Origin: Streptomyces sp. NBC_00464
GTDB taxonomy: Bacteria > Actinomycetota > Actinomycetes > Streptomycetales > Streptomycetaceae
DNA: 64,000 nucleotides
Reading direction: 5' to 3'
Assembly: GCF_036013915.1 (NCBI RefSeq)
Contig: NZ_CP107899.1
Span: 1,550,001 to 1,614,000 of the forward strand
Every line of letters starts with the position of its first letter. Within the stretch, counting starts at the first letter, position 1. A program made the translations under genes and the position numbers. Under the pieces are notes generated by a model. That model was not told the DNA's origin. It searched no databases and saw only the letters and a list, made by a program, of their open reading frames with translations. Below, one piece after another: positions 51,329 through 60,294 of the stretch.

Positions 51329-52147
51329 ATGCGATTCACATCTGAACGGGCCCGTTCCCGGAACCGGGTCGCCCGCTCTGCCGCGCGCCGCGGTACGCCG
51401 GCCGGCGGGACCCGGTGGCGGGCCGGCAGGGCGGTGGTGGCCGTGGTGGCCGCCTCGGGGTTCCTGCTCATGGGGCTGCTCGCGATGGGATGCGGCGGGC
51501 TGTACGCCCTGGCGGCGGAACGGCCGCCTCCGAGCGGGGCGGGGGCTGCGGGTGGAGCGGGTGGGGCTGAAACTTCGGGGGAGCCGGGGGGCTCGGGAGC
51601 TCCGGCCGGCGGCGCGTCGCCCGGTGCGGCGGATGGCCGTACGCCCGTGCCGGTGGATCCGGCCGGTGGACGGGTCTGGCCGCTGGAGGGGCGCCCCCCG
51701 GTTCTACGGGGGTGGGAGCCGCCCGCCACGGAGTACGGGCGGGGGCATCGCGGGGTGGACCTCGGTGCCGGACCGGGTGCGCAGGTACTCGCAGCCGCTG
51801 CGGGCCGGGTGTCCTTCGCGGGCGGCGTCGCGGGGCGCGCCGTGGTCGTGATCGAGCTGGCGGGGACGGGCGATCCGCCGCTGCGGACCACCTACGAGCC
51901 GGTGCGCCCGCTGGTCGCGAAGGGCGACGAGGTCACGGCGGGCCAGGTGGTGGCGGTCATGTCGGCCGGGCCGTTCCACTGCGCGTCCGGCTGTCTGCAC
52001 TGGGGCCTGCGGCACGCGGACGCGTATCTGGACCCGCTGTCTCTGCTGCCGCCGTCACTGCTGCGGCGCGGACCGTCCCGGCTGCTGCCGGTGTCGGGGG
52101 TGCCCGTACCCCGCACCGTCGTCCGTGGGTTCCGGTCACGGCAGTGA
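51329..52147 (+). CDS. M23-family peptidase (LytM-like), membrane-anchored or secreted
   Basis: 272 aa. A basic N-terminus (RERSRNRVARSAARR type) precedes one hydrophobic segment at about 37-60 that also carries a cysteine (MGCGG). A Gly/Ala/Pro linker leads to the M23 domain: GHRGVDLGAGPGAQVLAAAAG (metal His and Asp) and HWGLRH near residue 228. Cleaves peptidoglycan cross-bridges or activates other hydrolases. GC-rich and divergent from rpsB. Confidence 0.88.
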   Translation: MRFTSERARSRNRVARSAARRGTPAGGTRWRAGRAVVAVVAASGFLLMGLLAMGCGGLYALAAERPPPSGAGAAGGAGGAETSGEPGGSGAPAGGASPGAADGRTPVPVDPAGGRVWPLEGRPPVLRGWEPPATEYGRGHRGVDLGAGPGAQVLAAAAGRVSFAGGVAGRAVVVIELAGTGDPPLRTTYEPVRPLVAKGDEVTAGQVVAVMSAGPFHCASGCLHWGLRHADAYLDPLSLLPPSLLRRGPSRLLPVSGVPVPRTVVRGFRSRQ

Positions 52148-52233
52148 GCATCTGAGACGGGGAGGCCGACGAGGGCATCAGCCCTGGTCGAGCATCTGAG
52201 CCGGGGAGGCCGGCGAGGTCGTCAGCCCTGGTT
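52146..52233. repeat. Two tandem 44-bp repeats at the tetR 3' end
   Basis: Units 52146-52189 and 52190-52233 begin GAGCATCTGAG and end TCAGCCCTGGT. Only five or so bases differ. The second spans the stop codon of the TetR gene; the first duplicates that stop and the sequence past it, up to the end of the M23 gene. Confidence 0.85.
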
Positions 52234-52821
52234 GCCGCGGATGCCTCGCACGCCGTTCAGCACCATGGCGACGGCGGTGTCCGCGATCACGCCGGGCTCC
52301 TCCGCCACACTCAGCTCGATACGGCGGACCGCCGCGTCCACGGAGCCTTGGAGCAGCATGGCCGCAAGCCGGGGCTGGTCGTGCCCGAGGTCGCTGAGCG
52401 CGTCCACGATCATGGCGATCAGACCGCCGTGCGCCGCCCGGATCTTCTCGCGGGCGCCCGCATCCAGCTCGCTCGCCGAGATCGCGACGACGGCCCGGTG
52501 GCGACGGTCGCCGACGAGATCGAGCTGCCGCCGGACATACGCCTCGATCTTCTCCCCGGGCGTCCCTGCCCGCTCCATCGCACTCTCGACCTCGGCCGCC
52601 CACACGGGGAAGTCGACGGCACAAAGCTCTTCGACCACGGCGGCGCGGGAGCGGAAGTACTCGTAGACGGAGGACCGGGCGAGGCCCGTGCGTTCGGCGA
52701 GGGCGGGGAAGGTCAACGCCTCCGTGCCTCCCTCGGACAGCAGGGAGCGCGCTGCGTCCAGGAGGGCGCCGCGCTGCATGGTCCGGTGCTCGGCCACGGA
52801 GGCCGCTCGAATCCTGGGCAC
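52222..52821 (-). CDS. TetR-family transcriptional regulator
   Basis: 199 aa. The N-terminal DNA-binding domain (LLDAARSLLSEGGTEALTFPALAERTGLARSSVYEYF at residues 19-56) is typical; the ligand domain has no recognisable subgroup. Convergent with the M23 gene and upstream of nothing on its own strand. Target unknown. Its 3' end is part of the 44-bp repeat. Confidence 0.9.
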   Translation of the reverse strand: MPRIRAASVAEHRTMQRGALLDAARSLLSEGGTEALTFPALAERTGLARSSVYEYFRSRAAVVEELCAVDFPVWAAEVESAMERAGTPGEKIEAYVRRQLDLVGDRRHRAVVAISASELDAGAREKIRAAHGGLIAMIVDALSDLGHDQPRLAAMLLQGSVDAAVRRIELSVAEEPGVIADTAVAMVLNGVRGIRGNQG

Positions 52822-52946
52822 ACCACCACTCTACGGCGGGCGGTGTTCACGAGGGGGGCGGGCGGCCCCGATCGTTGGCCGAAGCACTCCCACCGCGAGG
52901 CTGCGCGGGACCGGCATGGGGCCCGCCCATGGCCTGCACGGCCGTC

Positions 52947-53783
52947 TCAGCGTCCGGCGTCGGCCAGCTTCGCGCGCAGTTGCAGCACCGACTTGGTGTG
53001 AATCTGACTGACCCGGCTCTCGGTGACCCCGAGGACGTTGCCGATCTCGGCGAGGGTGAGGCCCTCGTAGTAGTAGAGCGTGACGACCGTCTTCTCGCGG
53101 TCCGGGAGGGTGTTGATCGCGCGGGCGAGGAGCCTTCTGAGCTCATGGTCCTCGGCCACTTCCACCGGGTTGTCGGCGGCGGTGTCCTCCAGCGTGTCCA
53201 TCAGGCTCAGACGGTCGCCTCCCTCACCGCCGACGTGAAGCAGCTCCTCCAGCGCGACGACGTTGGCGAGCGACAACTGACTGAAAACCGCGTGCAGTTC
53301 CTCCAGTGCGATGCCCATCTCGGCGGCGACCTCCGTCTCCGAGGGGGTGCGTCGCAGTTGAGCCTCCAGGGTGGCGTAGGCGCGCTCCACCGCCCGCGCC
53401 TTCTGGCGCACGGAGCGCGGGATCCAGTCCAACGCCCGCAGTTCGTCGATCATCGCGCCCCGGATGCGGGTGATCGCATAGGTCTCGAACTTGATCGCGC
53501 GCTCGATGTCGAACTTCTCGATCGCGTCGATCAGCCCGAAGACCCCGGAGGAGACGAAGTCCGCCTGCTCGACGTTGGACGGCAGGCCCACGCTCACCCG
53601 GCCGGCGACGTACTTCACCAGGGGCGAGTAGTGCAGGATCAGCTGTTCCCGCAGCCGCCCGTCGCCCGTGGTCTTGTACGAACGCCACAACTCGTCGAGC
53701 GAGGAGGGGGCGGGCGGGCGCACAGTGCCACGCGCAGCCGGTGGCGCTGCCGCGCGGTCAGACCCGGAGGTGTGCTGGGGCAT
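52947..53783 (-). CDS. whiG: RNA polymerase sigma factor WhiG (sporulation)
   Basis: 278 aa of the FliA/WhiG group, controlling early sporulation genes such as whiH and whiI. Region 2 ([39 protein letters not shown]), the linker [11 protein letters not shown], and region 4 helix-turn-helix ([21 protein letters not shown]) are intact. A start at 53783 gives MPQHTSGSD; longer frames lack conservation. Its upstream 290 bases contain no gene. It lies between tetR and dprA, the standard Streptomyces locus. Confidence 0.95.
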   Translation of the reverse strand: MPQHTSGSDRAAAPPAARGTVRPPAPSSLDELWRSYKTTGDGRLREQLILHYSPLVKYVAGRVSVGLPSNVEQADFVSSGVFGLIDAIEKFDIERAIKFETYAITRIRGAMIDELRALDWIPRSVRQKARAVERAYATLEAQLRRTPSETEVAAEMGIALEELHAVFSQLSLANVVALEELLHVGGEGGDRLSLMDTLEDTAADNPVEVAEDHELRRLLARAINTLPDREKTVVTLYYYEGLTLAEIGNVLGVTESRVSQIHTKSVLQLRAKLADAGR

Positions 53784-54073
53784 GTGGTGCCTTGAGCCGT
53801 TCTGCCGTGAAGTGCTGGGGGACTTGTTTCTGGGCCGGAATCCTTGTGAGCGTAGCGTGACTGAGGTGTCGCGGTCCGCGCAGGACAGGAGATCGGTGCT
53901 GCGCGCTTCCCGGCGAACGGACATGGAGCGTGACGCGGCGGCGGACACGATTGCGCACCTGGGCGAGAACATGACCGACCTCCGGGGCCGCCGCCTCACG
54001 CGCCGGCCCCGGAGGTGTCACTGAAGGATCCACCGAGGTCATCGGCATCACCTTTTCACCCGAATGCCCCAGG
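53784..54073. promoter_or_regulatory. whiG upstream region
   Basis: No gene is evident. On the minus strand TTGACC near 54077-54072 region with AAAGGT 17 bases later is a weak promoter candidate; otherwise nothing striking. Confidence 0.3.
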
Positions 54074-55351
54074 TCAAGAATCGCCTCGCCGCGCGTCGCC
54101 ATTGCATGTCGGCCGCTTCGTCAACCTCCATCCATCGCCTTCGCGTTCGACGAACCCCAGTGAGTGCAGTTCGTACAGCTTGCCGAGCGCCTCGTCCGCA
54201 CTCGTGGCCGCGGCGCGCGCGACCTCCCGTCCGTTGACGAATCCATGGGCCGGCAGGGCGTCAAGCACCCTGCCGCAAACGGGATCCAGGTAGTCGCGGG
54301 GCAGCATCGGACCGTGCCTCGGCGGAGCCAGATCCCCGATGTCCCCGACCAGCTCGGCAACTTCCGCAGCGTCCGTCACCAGCACGCCCTCGCCCCGCAG
54401 GAGTTCGTGGACGCCTGCCGACAGACCGCTGGTGGCGGGGCCCGGTACGCCCATGGTGTAGCGGCCGAGCCGTTGCGCGCTGCGCGCCGTGACGAGTGAA
54501 CCGCTGCGGTACTCGGCCTCGACGACGACGGTTCCCCGCGTCAACGCGGCGATCACCCTGTTCCTGAGAATGAATCTGCTGCGGGTGGGATGCTCCGCCG
54601 GCGGCAGTTCACCGAGGACGAGCCCCTGTTCGACCACGCGTCCGATCAGCTCGGCATGACCGCGCGGGTAGGCGACATCCACCCCGCAGGCCAGTACCGC
54701 CATCGTCGCGCCACCGGCAGCCAGGGCGCCGCGGTGAGCCGCCCCGTCGACCCCGAAGGCCGCGCCCGAGACGACCACCCACCCCCGCTCCGCGAGACCC
54801 GCGCCGAGCGCCGTCGCCATATGAGCCCCGTACGGCGTGCAGGCGCGGGCTCCGACCACGGCGACCGAGCGCAGCGCCCAGAGCCGCAGATCGGGCCTCC
54901 CCCGCACCCAGAGCCCTGTCGGCCTGGCGTCGCCCAGGTCGTCGAGCTGACTCGGCCATTCCCGGTCACCGGGGCAGATGAAGCGCCCGCCCACCGAGGC
55001 CACCGCCGCCAGGTCCCGCTCGGGCTCGGCGGTCCGGGCCCGCAGCCGGTAGCCGGCCAACCGCCTCGCGGTCATCCCGCTCAACTGCTCGGCCGATCCG
55101 TCCCGGGTGGCGATCCGCCGCATCAGCTCCGTGCCACCGCACTCACGCAGCCAGCGTCCGCCTCGTACGTCCCCCGGCTCCATGACCCGGGTCAGTGCCG
55201 CCCGCGCCAGCCGCTCCCGGTCGCTCACCCCGCCGCGGGATCCTGTCCCGTCGGACATCCGCCGCTCACCGGCCGCCCGCCCGTGCGACGCGCCGGTCCG
55301 CTTCGCTCCCCCGGCAGCGTCCGCGCAGCCCTCCGCCCGTTGCCCGGTCAT
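54074..55351 (-). CDS. dprA: DNA-processing protein DprA (Smf)
   Basis: 425 aa from the ATG at 55351, overlapping the comM stop as ATGA; a later Met (55258) is a plausible shorter start. DprA loads RecA on incoming single-stranded DNA. The Rossmann core has SVAVVGARACTPYG, VVVSGAAFGVDGAAHRGAL, and VLACGVDVAYPRGHAEL; the C-terminal winged helix includes the Ala-rich AAATSADEALGKLYELHSL. Streptomyces are not known to be naturally competent, so a recombination role is likely. Confidence 0.94.
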   Translation of the reverse strand: MTGQRAEGCADAAGGAKRTGASHGRAAGERRMSDGTGSRGGVSDRERLARAALTRVMEPGDVRGGRWLRECGGTELMRRIATRDGSAEQLSGMTARRLAGYRLRARTAEPERDLAAVASVGGRFICPGDREWPSQLDDLGDARPTGLWVRGRPDLRLWALRSVAVVGARACTPYGAHMATALGAGLAERGWVVVSGAAFGVDGAAHRGALAAGGATMAVLACGVDVAYPRGHAELIGRVVEQGLVLGELPPAEHPTRSRFILRNRVIAALTRGTVVVEAEYRSGSLVTARSAQRLGRYTMGVPGPATSGLSAGVHELLRGEGVLVTDAAEVAELVGDIGDLAPPRHGPMLPRDYLDPVCGRVLDALPAHGFVNGREVARAAATSADEALGKLYELHSLGFVEREGDGWRLTKRPTCNGDARRGDS

Positions 55352-56973
55352 GACGCCCCCGATGTCATCGGGACCCCGCGCGGAATCCCGGTCCGAAGTT
55401 CCAGGGCCACCCCGATGTCCGAGGCGTCCGGGCGGTCGGCTCCGCGCAGATCGGCGACCGTCCACGCCACCCGCAGCACCCGGTCCAGGCCGCGCGCCGT
55501 GAGCATGCCCCGCTCCATGTCCCGCTCGGCGGCCATCAGCGCACCCGGCGCCGCGACCAGCCGGGTCCGCAGCTCATGCCCGGGCACCTCGCTGTTCGTG
55601 GTCCACGGGGTGCCCGCCAGCCGCTCCGCGGCCCGCTCCCTGGCCCGGAGCACCCGGGCGGCGACCGTCTCGGTCGACTCGCCCCGGCCGCCCCGGCCCA
55701 TCAGGTCCTCACGTCTGACGGGGTCCACGGTCACCCGCAGGTCCACCCGGTCGAGCAGCGGTCCGGAGAGCCTGGCCTGGTACCGGCGGACCGCCGAGGG
55801 CGGGCAGTCGCATCCAGCCCCGCTCAGGGTGTGCCGCCCGCAGGGGCAGGGGTTGGCGGCGAGCACCATCAGGAAGCGGGCCGGCAGCCGTACCACCCCG
55901 GCGCTGCGTGCTACCACCACATGCCCCGACTCCAGCGGCTGACGCAGCGCGTCCAGTGCCCGTACGGAGAATTCCGGAGCCTCGTCCAGAAAGAGAATCC
56001 CGCGATGCGCCAGCGAGACCGCGCCGGGCCGTGGCAGCCCGTTTCCCCCGCCGACCAGCGACTGCATGGTCGCGGAGTGGTGCGGTGCGCAGTAGGGCGG
56101 GCGGGAGACCAGGGGTTCGCCCGGCGGCAGGATGCCCGCAACCGAGTGCACCGCGGTCACCTCAAGGGATTCCTGCCTGCTCAGCGGCGGCAGGATGGCG
56201 GGCAGCCGTTCGGCCAGCATGGTCTTGCCCGCGCCCGGCGGTCCTGACAGCAGAAGGTGGTGTCCGCCCGCCGCCGCGACCTCCAGGGCCTTGCGCGGCC
56301 GCTCCTGACCCGCGACGTCGGCCAGATCCGGCCAGGTGCCCTCGCCGTGCGCCGACCCCCTGGCGAGCCCGGTGCCCATCCCCGCGCCGGGCACCATCAG
56401 CCCGGCCAGCATGGTGTCGGGACGCCCCTGGTCGTGGGCCGCCGCCTCGTCGGGCACCGGTTCGTCGCAGAGCACGGCGATCAACTGCCGCAGGCTCCGG
56501 ACTCCGAGCACGGAGACCCCGGGCACCAGAGCCGCCTCACCCGCGGTCTGCTCGGGTACGACCACCTGCCGGTACCCGGCCTCCGCCGCGGCCAGGACGG
56601 CGGGCAGAACCCCGCGCACCGGCCGCACCCGGCCGTCCAACCCCAGCTCCCCGATCATCACCACATCGGCGATGGAGGCGGGGGCGATCCGCTCCGCCGC
56701 GCCGAGCACCGCACAGGCGACGGCGAGATCGAATCCCGAACCGCTTTTGGGCACCGAGGCCGGGGACAGTCCCACCGTGAGCTTCTTCTGCGGCCACTCC
56801 GAACCGGAATTGACCACGGCGGCCCTGACCCGGTCCCGGCTCTCCACCAGGCTCTTGTCCGGCAGACCCACCAGGGTGAACGCCGCGACCCCGGCCTCCA
56901 GGTCCGCCTGGACCTCCACCACCACGCCCTCGACACCGACCAGTGCCACCGAGCAGGCCCGCGCGAACCCCAT
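55348..56973 (-). CDS. comM: ComM/YifB-family Mg-chelatase-like AAA ATPase
   Basis: 541 aa. An N-terminal Lon-like domain (ACSVALVGVEGVVVEVQADLEAG) is followed by the AAA core with Walker A LLSGPPGAGKTML (near residue 240) and Walker B GILFLDEAPEF, plus the C-terminal domain with four Cys (NPCPCG..., GAGCDCPP). ComM is a branch-migration helicase for recombination intermediates. Its stop overlaps dprA and its start the yraN stop, giving a yraN-comM-dprA operon. Confidence 0.94.
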   Translation of the reverse strand: MGFARACSVALVGVEGVVVEVQADLEAGVAAFTLVGLPDKSLVESRDRVRAAVVNSGSEWPQKKLTVGLSPASVPKSGSGFDLAVACAVLGAAERIAPASIADVVMIGELGLDGRVRPVRGVLPAVLAAAEAGYRQVVVPEQTAGEAALVPGVSVLGVRSLRQLIAVLCDEPVPDEAAAHDQGRPDTMLAGLMVPGAGMGTGLARGSAHGEGTWPDLADVAGQERPRKALEVAAAGGHHLLLSGPPGAGKTMLAERLPAILPPLSRQESLEVTAVHSVAGILPPGEPLVSRPPYCAPHHSATMQSLVGGGNGLPRPGAVSLAHRGILFLDEAPEFSVRALDALRQPLESGHVVVARSAGVVRLPARFLMVLAANPCPCGRHTLSGAGCDCPPSAVRRYQARLSGPLLDRVDLRVTVDPVRREDLMGRGGRGESTETVAARVLRARERAAERLAGTPWTTNSEVPGHELRTRLVAAPGALMAAERDMERGMLTARGLDRVLRVAWTVADLRGADRPDASDIGVALELRTGIPRGVPMTSGAS

Positions 56974-57332
56974 CAGGCCACCCCCCGCGCATGCTCGGCC
57001 AGGGGCGCACCGCGCCTGGGCAGCACCACACCGACCAGGTCGATCCGCACCCCGCCGGGCGGCGGACCGCCGTGGCGGGCCAGCCAGAGCTCGGCCAGCC
57101 GCCGCAGACGGTCCGCCTTGGCCGGAGTGACCCCGGCCATCGGGTGCTCGAAAGCCCCCTCCCTGCGGGTCTTCACCTCACAGATGACGAGAGCGTCACC
57201 GTCCTTCGCGACGATGTCGATCTCGCCGGCGCGACAGCGCCAGTTCCGTTCGAGTACGGACATGCCGGCATCGGTCAGCAGCCGTGCCGCCAGATCCTCG
57301 CCGTACCGCCCGAGTGCCCCCCGTGCGTTCAT
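56973..57332 (-). CDS. yraN: YraN family endonuclease-like protein (UPF0102)
   Basis: 119 aa, usual family length. [10 protein letters not shown] (residues 10-19), [25 protein letters not shown] match the PD-(D/E)xK-like core with D39/E52/K54-type acids. The stop is TGATG with comM. Believed to be a Holliday-junction or DNA-repair nuclease; the function is not settled. Confidence 0.93.
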   Translation of the reverse strand: MNARGALGRYGEDLAARLLTDAGMSVLERNWRCRAGEIDIVAKDGDALVICEVKTRREGAFEHPMAGVTPAKADRLRRLAELWLARHGGPPPGGVRIDLVGVVLPRRGAPLAEHARGVA

Positions 57333-57386
57333 ATCGGCACCACCTCCGGCACCGACTGTGACGCGTCTGCCCCCAACTAGTGGATC

Positions 57387-57422
57387 TTGGTGGACAACTC
57401 AGCCGTTGTGGACAACTCAGCC
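57387..57422. repeat. 18-bp tandem repeat with DnaA-box-like sequence, at a gene end
   Basis: TTGGTGGACAACTCAGCC (57387-57404) and GTTGTGGACAACTCAGCC (57405-57422), 16 of 18 bases equal. The second covers the stop codon of the DUF2469 gene and contains TTGTCCACA on the minus strand (57415-57407), the preferred Streptomyces DnaA box. Confidence 0.75.
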
Positions 57423-57731
57423 ACCCGGAAGCTCGAGATCGCTCTTGTTGAGCTCCTCGATGTTGACGTCCTTGAACGTCAGAACCCGTACCTGTTTGAC
57501 GAACCGTGCGGGCCGGTACATGTCCCAGACCCAGGCATCCGCCATGGACACCTCGAAGAACACCTCACCCTGGACCGAGTGCACCTGCATCTCGTAGTCG
57601 TTGGTGAGGTAGAAGCGCCGTTCGGTCTCGATCACATATTTGAACAGACCGACGACATCGCGGTACTCCCGGTAGAGCTTCAGCTCCATCTCGGTCTCGT
57701 ACTTCTCGAGGTCCTCGGCGCTCATTGGCAT
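57417..57731 (-). CDS. DUF2469 family protein
   Basis: 104 aa (or 102 from the Met at 57725). The whole sequence is one conserved unit of unknown function: MSAEDLEKYETEMELKLYRE, YVIETERRFYLTNDYE and WDMYRPARFVKQVRVLTFKDV. Found throughout actinobacteria in this position beside yraN. It is cytosolic and acidic. Confidence 0.92.
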   Translation of the reverse strand: MPMSAEDLEKYETEMELKLYREYRDVVGLFKYVIETERRFYLTNDYEMQVHSVQGEVFFEVSMADAWVWDMYRPARFVKQVRVLTFKDVNIEELNKSDLELPGG

Positions 57732-57788
57732 GTTCCCCTTCAGCCGTGCGTTCCCCCATTGTGCGCCAGGGCCCGGCTCCCCGGTCGC

Positions 57789-58277
57789 TCAGGCGATTTC
57801 GGGGGCGAGAACCAGTGGCGTACGCGGAGGACCGTCGTCGAGCAGCGTGCGCAGCAGCTCGGCGAGTCTGGTCGGGTACACCGTCTCACGCGCCGCCGAC
57901 AGTTCGGCGGAGGTCCACCACCTCAGACCCGCGACACTGCGGCGTTCCAGCCCTGTCTGCCCGCTGGTGTCCGTCGCGGTCTGCGTCGTGCGGGCCAGGA
58001 AGTACCACTCGTCCTGGTCCCAGCGCCGCCCGTCGAACGGAAAGGAGCACATCCGCTTCCAGAGCAGCGGGCCCAGCTCGACGTCCGTGATCCCGGTTTC
58101 CTCGGCCAGCTCCCGCAGGGCTGCCTGCTCCCGGGTCTCGTCGCCCTCAAGACCGCCGCCGGGGGTGAACCACCAGGTGCTCGCCGGGTCCTCCGGTTCG
58201 AACCCGTGCATCAGCAGAATGCGGTCGTCCGGATCGAGGAGCACCAGGCGGGCGACCTTGCGCGCCTCAGCGGGCAC
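57789..58277 (-). CDS. NUDIX hydrolase
   Basis: 162 aa from the GTG at 58277 that overlaps the sipZ end by 11 bases; longer frames into sipZ are spurious. The Nudix box is GGGLEGDETREQAALRELAE..., Gx5Ex7REUxEExGU, complete. Substrate not predicted. Read after sipZ and before the DUF2469 gene. Confidence 0.9.
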   Translation of the reverse strand: MPAEARKVARLVLLDPDDRILLMHGFEPEDPASTWWFTPGGGLEGDETREQAALRELAEETGITDVELGPLLWKRMCSFPFDGRRWDQDEWYFLARTTQTATDTSGQTGLERRSVAGLRWWTSAELSAARETVYPTRLAELLRTLLDDGPPRTPLVLAPEIA

Positions 58278-59016
58278 CGACGGTCGCCTTCCCCTGCTTG
58301 TTCCGCTTCGACCGGGCGGACCGCGCCGCGACCGGCCCGTACACGGCACCGCCCAGGATGAGCACCACGCCCGCGGCCATGGCACCGAGCTGAAGCTTCA
58401 GCGGCCCCTCGGACGACACCCCGCCGGGCAGCGCCGCGAAGGTCTGGGGCCGTCCGATCATGCCGCCCAGCGGCCAGGCGACGGCGTCCACCCGGGCCCG
58501 TACGGCGCTGCGCGGCACCGAACCCTGCCCGCTCTCCTCCAGGTGAACCCGGGAGTCCTGCGAGACCGTGCGGTCATCTCCCAGGAGGAAGAGCTTCCCC
58601 TCCGGCACCTCGGCCGTGAAATCGATCGCCGAGGCCGGGTCCCCCGCCTCAAGATACGTTTCCGCCACGGGTATGCCGTTGACCGTGAGGCGGCCGTCCT
58701 TCTCGCAGCAGGCGACCTTGTCGCCACCGATCCCGACGACCCGCTTCACCATCGGCATGTCACCCCACGCCTGATCGGTGAACACCACCACATCACCCCG
58801 GCGGACCTCACTGCCGTCCACCCGCTGCGCGAGGACCCGGTCGCCCGCCTTCACCGTCGGGCTCATCGACTCGGTCGGCACCGTGTACGGCCGGTACACC
58901 ACGGCCGCCCAGGCGAAGCCGCCGAGAAAGAGCACACAGCCGACGGCGACGGCCAGCCCCGACAGCTTGCTGCCGAGCCGGCCGTTGCCCTCACCCGTAC
59001 GTCCTGTTGCACTCAT
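58267..59016 (-). CDS. sipZ: Type I signal peptidase, SipZ type
   Basis: 249 aa; GGGGGA precedes the ATG at 59016. One N-terminal membrane helix (GLAVAVGCVLFLGGFAWAAVV), catalytic Ser in VPTESMSPTV and Lys in MVKRVVGIGGD, with GDDRTVSQDSR the C-box; a second hydrophobic segment is at the C-terminus. The least similar of the five signal peptidases here, matching the divergent SipZ of Streptomyces. Leads into the NUDIX gene. Confidence 0.88.
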   Translation of the reverse strand: MSATGRTGEGNGRLGSKLSGLAVAVGCVLFLGGFAWAAVVYRPYTVPTESMSPTVKAGDRVLAQRVDGSEVRRGDVVVFTDQAWGDMPMVKRVVGIGGDKVACCEKDGRLTVNGIPVAETYLEAGDPASAIDFTAEVPEGKLFLLGDDRTVSQDSRVHLEESGQGSVPRSAVRARVDAVAWPLGGMIGRPQTFAALPGGVSSEGPLKLQLGAMAAGVVLILGGAVYGPVAARSARSKRNKQGKATVGAR

Positions 59017-59065
59017 CGCAGCGTCCCCCATCGGAGATCGACAATCGCTGATCCGAGTCGGCACC

Positions 59066-60097
59066 CTACCCGGCGGTACGCCCGCTGGTCAGCCTCCGGC
59101 GGCGCCACAGCACGAGAGGCAGCGCGCCCGCGACACCGAACGCCCCGGGGGCCAGGCCCGCCGCCGCGTCGATCCCCGACTGGTCGAAGGTGTCCGGGAC
59201 CGACAGCATCGACCAGCGATTGATCGGCCACGCCACCACCACGGCCCGTCCCACCACGTCCTCGACGGGCACGAAACCCTTGGTGGCTTCCTCGGTGTGA
59301 TAGCGCGAGTCCCACGAGTCCTGCCGGTGGTCGCCCATCACCCAGATCTTTCCGTCGGGCACTTTGAACGGCCCGAAGGGCTTGTCGTCGCACGCCGAGT
59401 TGCCCGGGAAGATGTACGGCTCGTCGAGCGCCTTCCCGTTCACCTTGACGGGGCCGCCCTTCGCGCACTCCACTGTGTCGCCGCCGACCGCGATCGTGCG
59501 CTTGATCAGGTCCTTCTCCTGGGCCGACGGCATCAGGCCGATGAAGCTCAGGAAGTCCTGCACCACATTCGACTCGGGAGTCGGCTCCCCGGCCAGCCAG
59601 TTGTCGGGATCGTGGAACACCACTACTTCACCGCGCTCGGGCTCCGAGCCGAACCACGGCGTCAGCTTGTCCACCAGCACCCGGTCGCCCCGCTGAAGCG
59701 TGTCCTGCATCGAGTCCGAGGGAATCGAGAACGCCTGCACCAGAAACGTCTTGATCAGCAACGCAAGGACGAGCGCGATACCGATAAGAAGGGGCAGCTC
59801 CTTCCAGAAGGGCCGCTGCTTCCGCGCCTTCCTCCCGCCCCCGTCTCCTTCCCCGTCCCTGTCCCCGTCCCCGTCCCCGTCCCCGTCCTGCGTCTCCGCA
59901 AGAGGGTCCGCATCGGGAGTCGTAGCGGGCGCGTCCGAAACCGGAGCCTGCGCAGGCACGTCGGGAACCTGAACCTCCGCAGGCGCGTCCGGAACCTGCG
60001 TCTCCTCCGGCGGACCGGCGACAGGGTCGGCGGGCTGGTCACGCCACTCCCCAGGCTCTCCGTGTCCAGGTCGCGCACCGGCAGCCATGTCACTCAC
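59066..60097 (-). CDS. Type I signal peptidase, second SipY-type copy
   Basis: 343 aa; GTG at 60097 with GAGGA upstream. The cytosolic N-terminus of about 90 residues is acidic and contains a GDGDGDGDRDGEGD run encoded by a CCCCGT microsatellite. Then the membrane helix (ELPLLIGIALVLALLIKTFL), Ser in IPSDSMQDTLQRGD and Lys in DLIKRTIAVGGD, GDHRQDSWDSRYH, and a C-terminal helix. About three quarters of the catalytic part equals the next gene, so it is a tandem duplicate. Confidence 0.88.
   Translation of the reverse strand: MSDMAAGARPGHGEPGEWRDQPADPVAGPPEETQVPDAPAEVQVPDVPAQAPVSDAPATTPDADPLAETQDGDGDGDGDRDGEGDGGGRKARKQRPFWKELPLLIGIALVLALLIKTFLVQAFSIPSDSMQDTLQRGDRVLVDKLTPWFGSEPERGEVVVFHDPDNWLAGEPTPESNVVQDFLSFIGLMPSAQEKDLIKRTIAVGGDTVECAKGGPVKVNGKALDEPYIFPGNSACDDKPFGPFKVPDGKIWVMGDHRQDSWDSRYHTEEATKGFVPVEDVVGRAVVVAWPINRWSMLSVPDTFDQSGIDAAAGLAPGAFGVAGALPLVLWRRRRLTSGRTAG
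59851..59888. repeat. Hexanucleotide microsatellite inside a signal peptidase gene
   Basis: Six CCCCGT-type units (one with a T for C change) encoding alternating Gly and Asp in the cytosolic arm. The six-base unit keeps frame when it changes copy number. Confidence 0.85.
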
Positions 60098-60244
60098 GTT
60101 CCAGTCCTCACTCTGCGGCCCACACCTGTTCCAGGGTCCGTTCGTTCGAGCCCACTGCCTCGAACAACGAACGGGAGTTCCGCAGGGGCACTGCGTCCCA
60201 GGCCGCCTTGTCGTCAGCGGGCCACCGGGCATCCCACCACCGAA

Positions 60245-60294
60245 AACCGCCCTCCGGTTGCTCAACGTGCTCGCCGAGCAACCGGAGGGCGGTT
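60245..60294. terminator. Strong hairpin, 19-bp stem, between signal peptidase genes
   Basis: Arms 60245-60263 and 60276-60294 with a 12-base loop. It sits 366 bases past the sipY stop and 148 bases before the downstream copy's start, so the second copy probably has its own promoter between here and 60097. Confidence 0.82.
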
